Below, piece by piece: positions 21,548 through 30,735 of a DNA stretch of 64,000 nt; the stretch's first letter is position 1, and every line of letters starts with the position of its first letter. Source of the DNA: DAOTVX01 sp034436015 (GTDB taxonomy: Bacteria > Chloroflexota > Anaerolineae > Anaerolineales > Villigracilaceae). Under the pieces are notes generated by a model that did no database searches, was not told the DNA's origin, and was given only the letters and a program-made list of their open reading frames with translations. The translations under genes and the position numbers were made by a program. The DNA is taken from the NCBI GenBank assembly GCA_034436015.1, contig DAOTWG010000009.1, positions 186,001-250,000 on the forward strand. The letters run 5' to 3'.

Positions 21548-21580
21548 GACAAGGTCGCAACGGCCTTGTCTTTCTGTTTT
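21548..21580 (+). terminator. Terminator of the original tRNA gene
   Basis: GACAAGG and CCTTGTC pair around TCGCAACGG and are followed by TTTCTGTTTT. It stands immediately after the CCA end, so it marks host sequence. Confidence 0.75.
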
Positions 21581-21723
21581 AGGCTCACTCCCATCTTTGG
21601 TTGGGCGAGAGGGTTCTGCTCGGTTTGCAGACACGGCGATTGGGAAGAGAAAGCAGAACACTCGAGGAAAGCCATCCTCCGGCAGATCAGCAACGCGTCC
21701 GACGTTCTCGCTGGACGACGTTT

Positions 21724-22785
21724 TTAGTGTTGTTCCCCTACAACTTTGGCCACGGCAGCCGCGCGCGTATGTACGTTGAGTTTTTCAAAGATCGCCTTGA
21801 TGTGCCTCTTGACCGTATTGGCGCTGACCAGCAAACGCGCGGCGATTTCCTTGTTTGTCATCCCTTGCGCAAGCAATTCCAGCACCTCGCGCTCACGCTC
21901 GGTTAAAGCGGCCAATTCTCCGCTAGGCCTGCGCTTTTGCGTCGCCTCCCGAGCCAGCCGGAAGAACGAAGCTCGGTCAAACGTTTGCTTCTCCAAGCAG
22001 GCAAATACGCCATACTCGTTGTAAGCGCGCTGGATGGCATCCCTCGAGGCCGCGCCGCTGACTAAAATAGAGGGAACATTGAGAGTGTGCGCCATCTTCA
22101 GGAGTTGATACCCCTCCATGTCGTTCCTCAGCCGCTGATTGGACCAGCTTTCGCCGGATAGGGAAAGGTCAACTACGGCGAGGATGAATTTCTCACGGCG
22201 CAGGTAGCCAAGCGCCTCCCCATAGCCACTGCAATCCCGAACCGTGAACCCTGCTTCCATCAACATCTCACGCAAGAGACTGCGCCAGCCAGCGTCATCC
22301 TCTACAACGAGAGCCTTTCCAAGCGAGGGTGGGCGAGACGATTCCGCGACGCGCGCAAGATAGGGTTGCTCCGCGCTCCATTCCAGCAAGGGCGGCGAGC
22401 TGACCAACGCTTTGGAGACCACGTCGCGGAACTGACTGCGCCGGAAGGCTTCCTTGCGCAGGAAAGTCAGCGCTCCATATTCCGTCAAGGCAGAAACAGC
22501 CAGTTCGACAGTGGCGAAGCCGGTTAGCATAATCGTCTTGCAGGCAGGATCCAGCTGCCGCGCCGCCGCCAGCACTTGCAGCCCATCTTGATTGTTGTGG
22601 TCATATTCATCCAGGGAAAGGTCTATCACCGCCAGCCGGTGTGGTCGTTCCTTCAGATATACGAGGGCCTGTTCAAGATTATACGCCACATCAACTTCCA
22701 AACCACAATCTGCCAACAGTTCGGCCAGAATCTGTTGCCAGGAGAAATTATCTTCCACAAGTAAAGCACGCATCGTCTGACTCAT
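21724..22785 (-). CDS. Response regulator with two receiver domains and LuxR-type HTH
   Basis: 353 residues. Receiver 1 (about 5-125) has LLVEDN, the phospho-acceptor Asp in AVIDLSLDE, Thr in MLTGFAT and Lys in FLRKEAF. Receiver 2 (about 155-275) repeats this with ALVVEDD, AVVDLSLSG, LVSGAAS and CLEKQTF. A LuxR/NarL HTH (LTEREREVLELLAQGMTNKEIAARL...) ends the protein. Its start overlaps the stop of the histidine kinase gene (TGATG), so they form a two-component pair. Target genes are unknown; the nearest upstream genes are for nitrogen assimilation. Having two receivers in one regulator is uncommon. Confidence 0.88.
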   Translation of the reverse strand: MSQTMRALLVEDNFSWQQILAELLADCGLEVDVAYNLEQALVYLKERPHRLAVIDLSLDEYDHNNQDGLQVLAAARQLDPACKTIMLTGFATVELAVSALTEYGALTFLRKEAFRRSQFRDVVSKALVSSPPLLEWSAEQPYLARVAESSRPPSLGKALVVEDDAGWRSLLREMLMEAGFTVRDCSGYGEALGYLRREKFILAVVDLSLSGESWSNQRLRNDMEGYQLLKMAHTLNVPSILVSGAASRDAIQRAYNEYGVFACLEKQTFDRASFFRLAREATQKRRPSGELAALTEREREVLELLAQGMTNKEIAARLLVSANTVKRHIKAIFEKLNVHTRAAAVAKVVGEQH

Positions 22786-25049
22786 CAGGGTTTCTCTGCG
22801 CGAGGCAGTCGCAAATGGAACGTCGTGCCGCAGCGGCCGTCACTTTCCACATGTACGGAGCCGCCCAGACGATTCATCAAGGTTTTGACCCACCACAGCC
22901 CAAAACCAAGTTTGGCCGGGCGGCCTCCACCATGACCGGAATAACTCAACTCGAAAATACGGTCGTGTAGTTCGGGCGGAACCCCTGGCCCGCTGTCGCT
23001 GACCAAGATTTCTACCCACTTCTCGCTGACCATGCCGCGCACTTGGATTTCTCCTTCCCCATGCATTGCCTCAGCAGCATTTTCGAACAAGTTGGCAAAC
23101 ACGAAAGCCAAACTCTGCGCAGCGGCCATGACCATTGGCAGGTGTTCTAACCCTTCTGTATGCACGCGTATACTAGCAGGCAGACTCGCCGATTGCAAGG
23201 CCTCGGCCACGCGCGCAGCAATACAGACAGGCTCCAGGCGAATCGGACGCAAATGCGCCAGATTCTCGCGCACACTCTGCATAGCGTCCGAAGCGCACCG
23301 TTCAATCTCCATGAGATTGCTCGCCAGATACGAATCCGCTTCGAGCATCACGCGATACTTGTCTTGGATATTTTGCACACGCACCGGAATAGTGCCCACT
23401 TTATTGTTCAGTTGATGGAGCAGATTCGAGGCAATATCGCCGACGGCAGCAAACATTTCTGCAATGGAATGTTGCTCCTGAGCCGCGCGCAAGGCCTGTT
23501 GCCGTTGCTCATTTTGCACGGCGAGGGCAGCATAGTGCGCCAGACAGGTCAACACCTTTTTGTCCCAGTCTGACTCGGCAAAACGACCGGGATCATTACC
23601 CCGGCTATACACACTGAAGGCGCCGATTGGCGTGGGTTTCTCGCCAACAGCAAGGGGAACGATGAGAGCACGCACCCAACGGTGACGCCGCGCCAGGTCC
23701 TGACGGTGAAAGCGCGAATCGCAGCGCACATCCTGAGCAATCACAGACGTGCGTTCCAAAACCGCCTGGCCGGCCAGGCTGCCGCGCACAGGAATGCGAT
23801 CGCCGTGTTGGTGACCACCGGAGGCTACGCATAATACCAACTCCTCTCCTTCCACCAGCCAAATAGCCGCGTCCGCTGCATTGAGCAAATCGCAGGCGGC
23901 GTTCGCAATGTGCATGAGCACTTCCTGGCATGATTGAACGAGCAACAAACGCGCAATTTCCAGCAACGCATCCAACAAGCGCACCTCTTGAATGGCAATC
24001 ACTGCATACGTTGCGAGGGTTTGAAGCATGTAACGATCCTCTTCGCTGAAAGCGCCCACCTCGGGGCTTTCCAGATTCAGGACGCCCTCCAACCTTCCGC
24101 TGGCATTGATCAGCGGCACCGCCAGCTCGGAGCGCATTTCGAGGCTGGCGTCAAGGGGATAATACATGGCCGACCAGGGAGCCGTCCGTAAATCAGGAAT
24201 CAGAACAGCCTGACGGGAGCGCGCAACCCAGGCCATGACGCTGTTGGAGTTCAGAGCCAAGTCCTCCACCGCAGGGCGCTGCAGACCTTCCCCGGCGACA
24301 GCACGTGTGATCAACATCTTACCATCTCGATCCAGCAAACGGAAAATGCCATAGCGGGCGTTTGTAACTTCCAAGGCGAGTTGGAGGATAGATTGCAATG
24401 TCTCTTCCAATCGCAATCGTGAGGAGATCAACATGCCGGCTCGCTCCAAGCGCCGAAAGTCGTTTTCCTTACGAGTCAGATCGCGGCGTATCGCGTTGAG
24501 GCGACGACTGTGATAGATCGCCATCGCCGCCTGATTGACGAAATTTTCCAACATGAGCAATTCAAGCCGCTGAAAAGTGCGATCTTGGTGGAGATACACA
24601 TACAACGCTCCAACGGCCTGTCGCGCTACAATCAAGGGAAAACAGGCCGCTGCCTTGACGCCAATCGCCCGATAATAGGGGTGGACATCCAAATCGGGTT
24701 CTTCGTACGAGAGGACACACCGTTCTTGCGCAATGGCGCGCATCCCCGCTCCATTCGGGCGCGGCGCATCCTCCGGATAGGCTGCCTTAGCAGGGGTAAA
24801 GCGGTTGATCTCGCCAGCAGAGACGCGCGATTCCGGCTCGAAGACTTTCCGGGCTGTGTCGAACGTATAGATGACTGCGGACGCCCCCGGCACGACCCGA
24901 ATGGCGCTCTCGACGATCAGGCGCAAGGTATCTTCACCGCTGGAGAGATCATCCGGAGCCAGGCGGTTGATCATAGCGCCAATCTGGTTGAGGCTGGCAA
25001 GCGCCTCCAGAAGACGAGCGTCGGCCTCAAGAGAGGTGCGTGCACTCAT
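22785..25049 (-). CDS. GAF-domain sensor histidine kinase
   Basis: 754 residues without membrane segments, so cytoplasmic. Three GAF-type sensory domains can be seen (about 10-170, 205-360 and 375-535), each with typical A-x-x-P-L and G-V-L-N/Y strings. They are followed by the phospho-acceptor helix around LLHQLNNKVGTIPVRVQ and a HATPase domain with N-box LFENAAEAM, G1 DSGPGVP and G2 GFGLWWVK. GAF domains bind small ligands, haem or light-absorbing pigments, so the signal may be redox state or a metabolite. It is transcribed ahead of its double-receiver regulator, and a terminator separates it from glnA. Confidence 0.88.
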   Translation of the reverse strand: MSARTSLEADARLLEALASLNQIGAMINRLAPDDLSSGEDTLRLIVESAIRVVPGASAVIYTFDTARKVFEPESRVSAGEINRFTPAKAAYPEDAPRPNGAGMRAIAQERCVLSYEEPDLDVHPYYRAIGVKAAACFPLIVARQAVGALYVYLHQDRTFQRLELLMLENFVNQAAMAIYHSRRLNAIRRDLTRKENDFRRLERAGMLISSRLRLEETLQSILQLALEVTNARYGIFRLLDRDGKMLITRAVAGEGLQRPAVEDLALNSNSVMAWVARSRQAVLIPDLRTAPWSAMYYPLDASLEMRSELAVPLINASGRLEGVLNLESPEVGAFSEEDRYMLQTLATYAVIAIQEVRLLDALLEIARLLLVQSCQEVLMHIANAACDLLNAADAAIWLVEGEELVLCVASGGHQHGDRIPVRGSLAGQAVLERTSVIAQDVRCDSRFHRQDLARRHRWVRALIVPLAVGEKPTPIGAFSVYSRGNDPGRFAESDWDKKVLTCLAHYAALAVQNEQRQQALRAAQEQHSIAEMFAAVGDIASNLLHQLNNKVGTIPVRVQNIQDKYRVMLEADSYLASNLMEIERCASDAMQSVRENLAHLRPIRLEPVCIAARVAEALQSASLPASIRVHTEGLEHLPMVMAAAQSLAFVFANLFENAAEAMHGEGEIQVRGMVSEKWVEILVSDSGPGVPPELHDRIFELSYSGHGGGRPAKLGFGLWWVKTLMNRLGGSVHVESDGRCGTTFHLRLPRAEKP

Positions 25050-25093
25050 AGATGCAGATATTTTAACATAGCCACGCCGATTCGGATGGCAAA

Positions 25094-25122
25094 GAAAGGC
25101 CGAGGTTGCCTCGGCCTTTCCT
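25094..25122 (-). terminator. Terminator after glnA
   Basis: On the minus strand GAGGAAAGGCCGAGG pairs with CCTCGGCCTTTC and is followed by TTTG, between glnA and the histidine kinase gene. Confidence 0.75.
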
Positions 25123-25145
25123 CAAGGCGTGGAACGCTCCCCGGC

Positions 25146-26558
25146 TTAGACATCATAATACAACACGAACTCATGAGGCGTGGGGCGCAAACGTATCGGA
25201 TCCAGTTCGTTTCTGCGTTTGTAGGCAATATAGGCCTCCAAGATGTCCTTGGTGAAAACATCGCCCTTAAGCAACCATTCATGATCCGCCTCGAGCATGT
25301 CTAATACCTCGCCCAGCGAACCAGGCACTTGCTTGATCAATCGCGCCTCTTCGGGAGGCAATTCGTACAGGTCCTTGTCAATCGGCTCGCCCGGATCAAT
25401 GCGATTCTGAATGCCATCCAGGCCGGCCATGAGCAGCGCGGCGAAACACAGATAAGGATTGCAGGACGGATCCGGCGCTCGGAATTCGATACGCTTGGCT
25501 TTCGCGCTTTTGGTAACAGGGATACGGCAGATGGCCGAGCGGTTTCGTTGCGAATAGGCCAGATTGACCGGTGCTTCGAAGCCCGGCACCAGGCGACGGA
25601 ACGAATTTGTAGTTGGCGAAGTCAACGCCAGCAAGGCAGGAGCGTGTTTGAGCAGACCACCAATGTAGTACTTCGCCGTGTCTGAAAGGCCCGCATACCC
25701 AGAAGGATCGTAGAACACGTTGGTCTCGCCTTTCCAGAGCGATTGGTGACAATGCATGCCTGAACCGTTATCGCCAAAGAGCGGCTTGGGCATAAAGGTA
25801 ACCGTCTTGCCGTTCTTGCGAGCGACATTCTTGGCGATGTATTTGTAAATCAGGAGTTTATCGGCCATACGGGTCAATGTATCAAAGCGTATTCCCAATT
25901 CGGTCTGACCGGCGGTGGCAACCTCGTGATGGTGGAGTTCCATCGGTACGCCAGCCTCCTCCAGCGCCATGACGATTTGCGAACGTATATCCTGCAACGT
26001 GTCTGCCGGGGGAACGGGGAAATACCCTCGCTTCGGCTGAATCTGCCCCCCATAGTTGGGTTTGTCGGCACTTCCACTGTTCCACCAACCTTCAACGCTA
26101 TCTATCGCGTAGAACGACTCATTGACCCCGCTGGCGTAACGGACATTATCGAAGATGAAGAACTCGGCTTCCGGGCCAATGAATACCGCATCGGCAATAC
26201 CTGTTTGCTTAAGGTAAGCCTCTGCCTTACGCGCCACATAGCGGGGATCGCGGCTATAGGGCTGGAGCGTCACGGGGTCATAGACATCGCAGGAAATCAC
26301 CAGCGTCGGAATGGTAGCCATGGGATCTAGGAAAGCCGTCACCGGGTCCGGTAGGAGGAGCATGTCCGACTCATGAATTTCCTGGAAGCCGCGAATGGAA
26401 GAACCATCGAAGGGGATCCCCGCTTCAAACAATTCTTCTGTCAGGCGGCGTGCTGGAATGGTAAAGTGCTGCCAGGTACCCGGTAGATCCACGAAGCGGA
26501 GATCTACCATTTTGACATGTTTACCCATTTCGAGGACATCCTTTACTGTAGTTGCCAT
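25146..26558 (-). CDS. glnA: Glutamine synthetase, type I
   Basis: 470 residues, the usual length of dodecameric GSI. It makes glutamine from glutamate, ammonia and ATP in the cytoplasm. Signatures: the N-terminal beta-grasp region with FDGSSIRGF, the metal/ATP segment KPLFGDNGSGMHCHQSLW, the glutamate loop NRSAICRIPV and the C-terminal KDLYELPPEE, whose Tyr is the adenylylation site of GSI-beta enzymes. Regulation by adenylylation is therefore possible. AAAGGAG lies well placed before the ATG. It sits 48 bases after the amidotransferase gene and is probably co-transcribed with it from the promoter near 27,380. Confidence 0.95.
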   Translation of the reverse strand: MATTVKDVLEMGKHVKMVDLRFVDLPGTWQHFTIPARRLTEELFEAGIPFDGSSIRGFQEIHESDMLLLPDPVTAFLDPMATIPTLVISCDVYDPVTLQPYSRDPRYVARKAEAYLKQTGIADAVFIGPEAEFFIFDNVRYASGVNESFYAIDSVEGWWNSGSADKPNYGGQIQPKRGYFPVPPADTLQDIRSQIVMALEEAGVPMELHHHEVATAGQTELGIRFDTLTRMADKLLIYKYIAKNVARKNGKTVTFMPKPLFGDNGSGMHCHQSLWKGETNVFYDPSGYAGLSDTAKYYIGGLLKHAPALLALTSPTTNSFRRLVPGFEAPVNLAYSQRNRSAICRIPVTKSAKAKRIEFRAPDPSCNPYLCFAALLMAGLDGIQNRIDPGEPIDKDLYELPPEEARLIKQVPGSLGEVLDMLEADHEWLLKGDVFTKDILEAYIAYKRRNELDPIRLRPTPHEFVLYYDV

Positions 26559-26606
26559 CTCACATCTCCTTTCTCTGCAAAGGTTGATCGGTGTGCCATC
26601 GGCGAT

Positions 26607-27356
26607 CTATCCTGCCTGTAGGATATGGTCACGACTATGGCTATCCTGGCCGGCCGACCTCTCATGTAAAAAGGTGAGTATGTCGGCCATCCGCTGATGC
26701 ATGGCCTGATAGCACTCGTGACCTGCAGCAAGGATTTCTCTGGCCGATTGCACATACTTGGAGGGGGCCAAGGGAACCCCTATATTGGCCAGGAGCGCTT
26801 TCACCGTCTGAGGGGTTGCCTCCAGGTGACACTGAAGGCCGATCACCGAATCGCCCAGTTGAAAGACCTGATGTTCACACCCTTCGCTCTTTGCCAGCCG
26901 TACTGCCCCCGGCGGCAAGTCGAATGTTTCGCTGTGCCAGTGGAATGCCGTCTGCCGGGCCGGGAGAGAGAAAACCGAGCGATCGTCCGTTTCCACAGCA
27001 TAGATAGGAAACCAGCCGATTTCTTTCTCGGCGTTGGGGAAAACCCTGGCTCCCATCGCGCTGGCAATCATCTGGGCGCCCAGACAAATACCCAAGACGG
27101 GAATGCCCGACTCAATCGCTGCACGTACGAATCGTTTTTCAGCAACGAGCCAGGGAAATTGATCTTCATCGTTTACACTCATGGTGCCGCCAAGGATGAT
27201 CAGAAAATCTACCATTCCAAGCTCTGGCAAGTTCACGGATTCGAAGAAACGTGTGTAGGTCAACAGATAGCCATGCTCTTCAAACCAACGTTCCAAACTG
27301 CCAGGCTTCTCAAAGGGAAGATGTTGGAAACAATGGGCGCGCAGTCTCTTCTTCAT
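26607..27356 (-). CDS. Class I glutamine amidotransferase-like protein
   Basis: About 249 residues (start ATG 27356; GTG 27362 is the longer choice). The fold is a class I GATase: nucleophile Cys in GICLGAQMIASAMG and His in LQCHLEATPQ, with the acid two residues on. These enzymes release ammonia from glutamine, and stand-alone members often act on other gamma-glutamyl compounds. Its place between glnB and glnA ties it to nitrogen metabolism. A TATAAT box (27375-27380) with a TACCC-N4-GGGTA element 24 bp upstream implies only about a 6-12 base leader. Confidence 0.85.
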   Translation of the reverse strand: MKKRLRAHCFQHLPFEKPGSLERWFEEHGYLLTYTRFFESVNLPELGMVDFLIILGGTMSVNDEDQFPWLVAEKRFVRAAIESGIPVLGICLGAQMIASAMGARVFPNAEKEIGWFPIYAVETDDRSVFSLPARQTAFHWHSETFDLPPGAVRLAKSEGCEHQVFQLGDSVIGLQCHLEATPQTVKALLANIGVPLAPSKYVQSAREILAAGHECYQAMHQRMADILTFLHERSAGQDSHSRDHILQAG

Positions 27357-27374
27357 CTTCACGAGTTCCCAGCC

Positions 27375-27418
27375 ATTATAGGGTTATCCGGCAAGATAAG
27401 GCATTACCCAAAGGGGTA
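27375..27418 (-). promoter_or_regulatory. Promoter with nitrogen-type operator upstream of the amidotransferase-glnA operon
   Basis: Minus-strand -10 box TATAAT at 27375-27380 (preceded by CCC) and perfect inverted repeat TACCC-AAAG-GGGTA at 27405-27418, separated by 24 bp. There is no good -35, which fits an activator-dependent promoter. Confidence 0.6.
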
Positions 27419-27434
27419 CTTTCCAGGAGTGTTT

Positions 27435-27833
27435 CTACGTTGACGCGCCGGCGATTCCGCCTTCCCGGCGGGCGTCTATATCGCCCTCATACATCAACGC
27501 CTGGCGGCCACGTTCACCCGTGCGAATTCGGATCACATCCTCCACAGGGTAGATAAAGATAATACCGTCCCCTTTGTTCCCGGTACTGGCCGCTTCGCAA
27601 ATGGTTTGCACCGTTTTCTCAACGTTGTGATCGCTGAGGACGATGTTCAATTGAATGCGGGGCAGCATATCTATCTGATAGGTTCCCGATCGCCCGACGA
27701 GCGTGATTCCTCCGCCTCGTCCGTGGCCGCGCACCTCAAACACATTCATCCCGACGATGCCAATCGCCTTGAGGGCATCTTTGACATCGTTAAGTTTCTC
27801 CTCGCGAATAAAAGCCTCGATTTTCTTAGTCAT
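27435..27833 (-). CDS. glnB: Nitrogen regulatory protein P-II
   Basis: 132 residues from ATG 27833 (AAGGAGG 6 bases upstream); a start at 27872 would overlap amt. P-II signature: MTKKIEAFIREEKLNDVKDAL, T-loop region RGHGR...RSGTYQIDMLPR with the Tyr corresponding to Tyr-51, and the ATP-binding C-terminal signature TGNKGDGIIFIYPVEDVIRIRTGERG. The T-loop is glycine-rich and slightly unlike E. coli. P-II senses 2-oxoglutarate, ATP and ADP and controls the ammonium channel and glutamine synthetase. It follows amt by 10 bases, the standard amtB-glnK type pairing. Confidence 0.93.
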   Translation of the reverse strand: MTKKIEAFIREEKLNDVKDALKAIGIVGMNVFEVRGHGRGGGITLVGRSGTYQIDMLPRIQLNIVLSDHNVEKTVQTICEAASTGNKGDGIIFIYPVEDVIRIRTGERGRQALMYEGDIDARREGGIAGAST

Positions 27834-27843
27834 GGCAACCTCC

Positions 27844-29064
27844 TTATGCATAAGCTGTCTCACCGTGTTCACTGATGTCGAGTCCTACTTCTTCCTCATT
27901 GGCCGAGACGCGCAGACCGAGCGCGTTTTTGAGTAGGCGGGCCAAAACGTAGGTGGCTCCGAAACTGAAGGCAACGACGACCATTGCAGCAAGTAGTTGG
28001 ACGACGAATTGCCCGGCGTTACCATAGAAGAGCCCGTCCGCCCCAGCAGCGTTGACGGCTTTTGATGCGAACAAGCCGGTCGCCAGCGCCCCCCAAAGCC
28101 CGCCCATTCCGTGACAGGACCATACATCGAGCGACTCGTCGAGGTTCCACTTTTGGCGTAAGCGAATCGCGTAGTAACTGATCGGCGCGGCCAGGGCGCC
28201 TACGGCTATGGCTGTCAGAGGAGTCACATACCCCGCTGCGGGGGTAATCGCGACCAGCCCAACGACTACACCGGTTACAATGCCTAATACGCCCGGCTTA
28301 TTATCGCGCCAAGCCAGCAACATCCAGACCAGTCCACAGGCGGCTGCCGCGGTGTTCGTCGTCACAAGGGCATGAACAGCCAGTCCATTTGCCGCGAGCG
28401 CGCTGCCGCCGTTGAACCCAAACCAGCCTACCCATAGGAGACCTGCGCCCAACACGCTGTAGGGAATGTTGTGCGGTTCGAAGGCGCGCGCGCCAAAGCC
28501 TTTTCGCGCCCCGATGACGAGAGCGAACGCCAGAGCCGAGAAGCCCGCCGCAATATGCACCACAGTCCCACCGGCGAAATCCAGCGCGCCGAGCCGGCGC
28601 AAAAAGCCGCCATCTCCCCAGACCCAGTGCGCTACAGGGTCATAGACCAGCGTCGCCCAGAGAAGGGCAAACACCAGAAAGGCCTTGAATCGCACGCGCT
28701 CGACAAACGCGCCTGTAATCAGCGCAGGCGTAATGACGGCGAACATCATTTGAAAGGCGGCAAAGGCCAGGTGGGGAATGGTAGCCGCGTACGTCGGATT
28801 CGGCTCTGCGCCCACGCCAGCGAGGCCAAAGAAGTTCCAGCCTCCGATAACACCGCCTAGGTCGTCGCCAAAGGCCAGGGAGTAACCGAAGAGCACCCAC
28901 TGGACGCCGATCAAGGCCATTAGGATGACGCTTAGGTTGAGGGTCGAAAGAACGTTCTTCTTTCGCACCATGCCGCCGTAGAAGAAAGCCAAGGCCGGCG
29001 TCATCATCAAGACCAGGGCCGAGGCCATCAATACCCAGGCGGTATCTCCAGCATTGATTTCCAT
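27844..29064 (-). CDS. amt: Ammonium transporter
   Basis: 406 residues with eleven predicted membrane segments. Family landmarks: N-terminal AWVLMASALVLMMTPALAFFYGGMVR, DFAGGTVVHIAAGFSALA holding one of the pore histidine regions, GWFGFNGGSALAANG and DVWSCHGMGGLWGALATGLFA with the second. It carries ammonium or ammonia into the cell and is gated by the P-II protein made from the next gene. There is no cleaved signal peptide. Start ATG 29064 has AGGAGG upstream. The promoter region (29,101-29,206) holds three copies of the TACCC-N4-GGGTA-like element. Confidence 0.95.
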   Translation of the reverse strand: MEINAGDTAWVLMASALVLMMTPALAFFYGGMVRKKNVLSTLNLSVILMALIGVQWVLFGYSLAFGDDLGGVIGGWNFFGLAGVGAEPNPTYAATIPHLAFAAFQMMFAVITPALITGAFVERVRFKAFLVFALLWATLVYDPVAHWVWGDGGFLRRLGALDFAGGTVVHIAAGFSALAFALVIGARKGFGARAFEPHNIPYSVLGAGLLWVGWFGFNGGSALAANGLAVHALVTTNTAAAACGLVWMLLAWRDNKPGVLGIVTGVVVGLVAITPAAGYVTPLTAIAVGALAAPISYYAIRLRQKWNLDESLDVWSCHGMGGLWGALATGLFASKAVNAAGADGLFYGNAGQFVVQLLAAMVVVAFSFGATYVLARLLKNALGLRVSANEEEVGLDISEHGETAYA

Positions 29065-29100
29065 AGTTCTGTTCCTCCTAATTTCAAGAGATTTTCCCCC

Positions 29101-29144
29101 ATTCTAAGGAGCCCTTACCCCTTTGGCTATTACCCTTCCGGGCA
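29101..29144 (-). promoter_or_regulatory. amt-glnB promoter with operator elements
   Basis: Minus-strand -10 box TAGAAT at 29101-29106; TACCC-TTCC-GGGCA at 29131-29144 lies 24 bp upstream of it, as in the other two promoters. A further partial copy, TACCC-CTTT-GGCTA, is at 29116-29129 between them. Confidence 0.6.
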
Positions 29145-29192
29145 ATTCGCGTTCTCGTGTCGGAAGCTAGGATAGAGAAAACTTCCGAGAAT

Positions 29193-29206
29193 CACCCAAA
29201 GGGGTC
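29193..29206. promoter_or_regulatory. Additional operator copy (CACCC-AAAG-GGGTC)
   Basis: A distal third copy of the 14-bp element, about 62 bp further upstream of the amt promoter and just beyond the gltD stop codon. Confidence 0.45.
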
Positions 29207-29214
29207 ACTTCCTG

Positions 29215-30723
29215 TCACGGCAAACTCGTCTCCCCCATGAGATAGCGGTCGCACTCGCGCGCGGCGCCGCGCCCTTCGCGAATGGCCCAGACTACCAGAC
29301 TCTGACCGCGGCGCATATCTCCTGCGGCAAAGATTCCCGGAACAGAAGTCCCATAGTGACCGAAGACGGTGCGGACATTGCCGCGTTCCTCGCGCTCCAC
29401 GCCCAACTGCTCAAGCAGGGTATCTTCCGGCCCAAGAAAGCCCATGGCCAGCAAGACAAGTTGCGCCGGATAGATCCGTTCCGTGCCCGGAATCGGGCGC
29501 GGCGCGGGACGTCCTCTCTCGTCTTTGATCCACTCGACTCCAACGGTGTGCACGGCTTGCACATGACCTTGTTCACCGCCTTCGAAGCGCGTCGCCGTGC
29601 GCGCGTACTGACGCGGGTCTGCTCCATACAACGCCTGATACTCCTCATGCCCATAATCCAGGCGATAGACTCGCGGCCATTCCGGCCAGGGATTATCCGG
29701 TTGGCGCGTTTCGGGTGGGCGGTTGAGAATCTCCAGTTGAACTACGCTGCGGCAGCCCTGACGAAGCGCGGTCGCGACACAATCTGTGCCGGTATCACCG
29801 CCGCCAATGACAACCACATCCTTACCGTCAGCGGAGAGATAAGGATAGCCAAAGGCGCCCTCTATCTGCACATCACCATGTTCGCGGTCTAGGAGGTGCT
29901 TGGTGTTCCCATGCAAAAATTCTACAGCGAAGTGAATGCCTTCCAAGTCACGGCCGGGAATGGATAGGTCACGCGGCTTGGTCGCCCCGCCGCACAATAC
30001 GATGGCATCGAACTCCCGTCGCAATTTTTCGATCGGGTAGTTCACCCCAACATTCACGTTGACGACGAATTGCACCCCCTCTGCCGCCATTAAATCCAGA
30101 CGCCTTTTGACGATGCGCTTGTCAAGTTTCATGTTGGGAATGCCGTAGGTGAGCAAACCGCCCAGGCGATCGGCGCGCTCGAAGACAGTAACCGAGTGCC
30201 CCGCCTGGTTCAACTGGTCAGCGCAAGCTAGACCGGCCGGTCCCGAACCGATCACGGCTACTCGCTTCCCGGTGCGTTTCCTTGGTGGCCGCGGCGCGAT
30301 CCACCCTTCCTCGAATCCTCGCTCGATAATTGCCAACTCAATCGCTTTAATGGCCACCGGTGGTTCGTGAATGCCCAAAGTACATGAACCCTCGCACGGC
30401 GCCGGGCAGACGCGGCCGGTGAACTCGGGGAAGTTATTGGTCATCAACAACCGATCCAACGCCTGGCGCCACGATCCACGATAGACCAGGTCATTCCATT
30501 CAGGAATCAAGTTGTTGGTCGGACATCCTGAAGTCATCCCTTGGAGTAGGATTCCCGTTTGACAGAACGGTGTGCCGCAATCCATGCAACGCGCCGCCTG
30601 TCGCCGCAGAGTTTCTTCGGGATACTCCAGATGGAATTCTTGCCAGTCCCGGATTCGTTCACGCGGCGGTCGTTCCAACGGCGATTCGCGCGTATACTCC
30701 ATAAAACCGTTCGGCTTGCCCAT
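29215..30723 (-). CDS. gltD: Glutamate synthase, small (beta) subunit
   Basis: 502 residues. N-terminal cysteine clusters for Fe-S centres (CMDCGTPFC, SGCPTNNLIPEWNDLV, CPAPCEGSCTLG), an FAD-binding GSGPAGLACADQLNQAGHSV, and an NADPH-binding VIGGGDTGTDCVATALRQG. It passes electrons from NAD(P)H to the large subunit for glutamate synthesis from glutamine and 2-oxoglutarate. It follows gltB by 12 bases in the same operon. The usual length for the family is about 470-500, so it is complete. Confidence 0.95.
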   Translation of the reverse strand: MGKPNGFMEYTRESPLERPPRERIRDWQEFHLEYPEETLRRQAARCMDCGTPFCQTGILLQGMTSGCPTNNLIPEWNDLVYRGSWRQALDRLLMTNNFPEFTGRVCPAPCEGSCTLGIHEPPVAIKAIELAIIERGFEEGWIAPRPPRKRTGKRVAVIGSGPAGLACADQLNQAGHSVTVFERADRLGGLLTYGIPNMKLDKRIVKRRLDLMAAEGVQFVVNVNVGVNYPIEKLRREFDAIVLCGGATKPRDLSIPGRDLEGIHFAVEFLHGNTKHLLDREHGDVQIEGAFGYPYLSADGKDVVVIGGGDTGTDCVATALRQGCRSVVQLEILNRPPETRQPDNPWPEWPRVYRLDYGHEEYQALYGADPRQYARTATRFEGGEQGHVQAVHTVGVEWIKDERGRPAPRPIPGTERIYPAQLVLLAMGFLGPEDTLLEQLGVEREERGNVRTVFGHYGTSVPGIFAAGDMRRGQSLVVWAIREGRGAARECDRYLMGETSLP

Positions 30724-30735
30724 TTCTTTCCTCCA

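Noticed and set aside
21546..21723. Several overlapping short frames after the tRNA fragment
   Set aside because: They cross the tRNA terminator, have no ribosome binding site and no protein-like composition.
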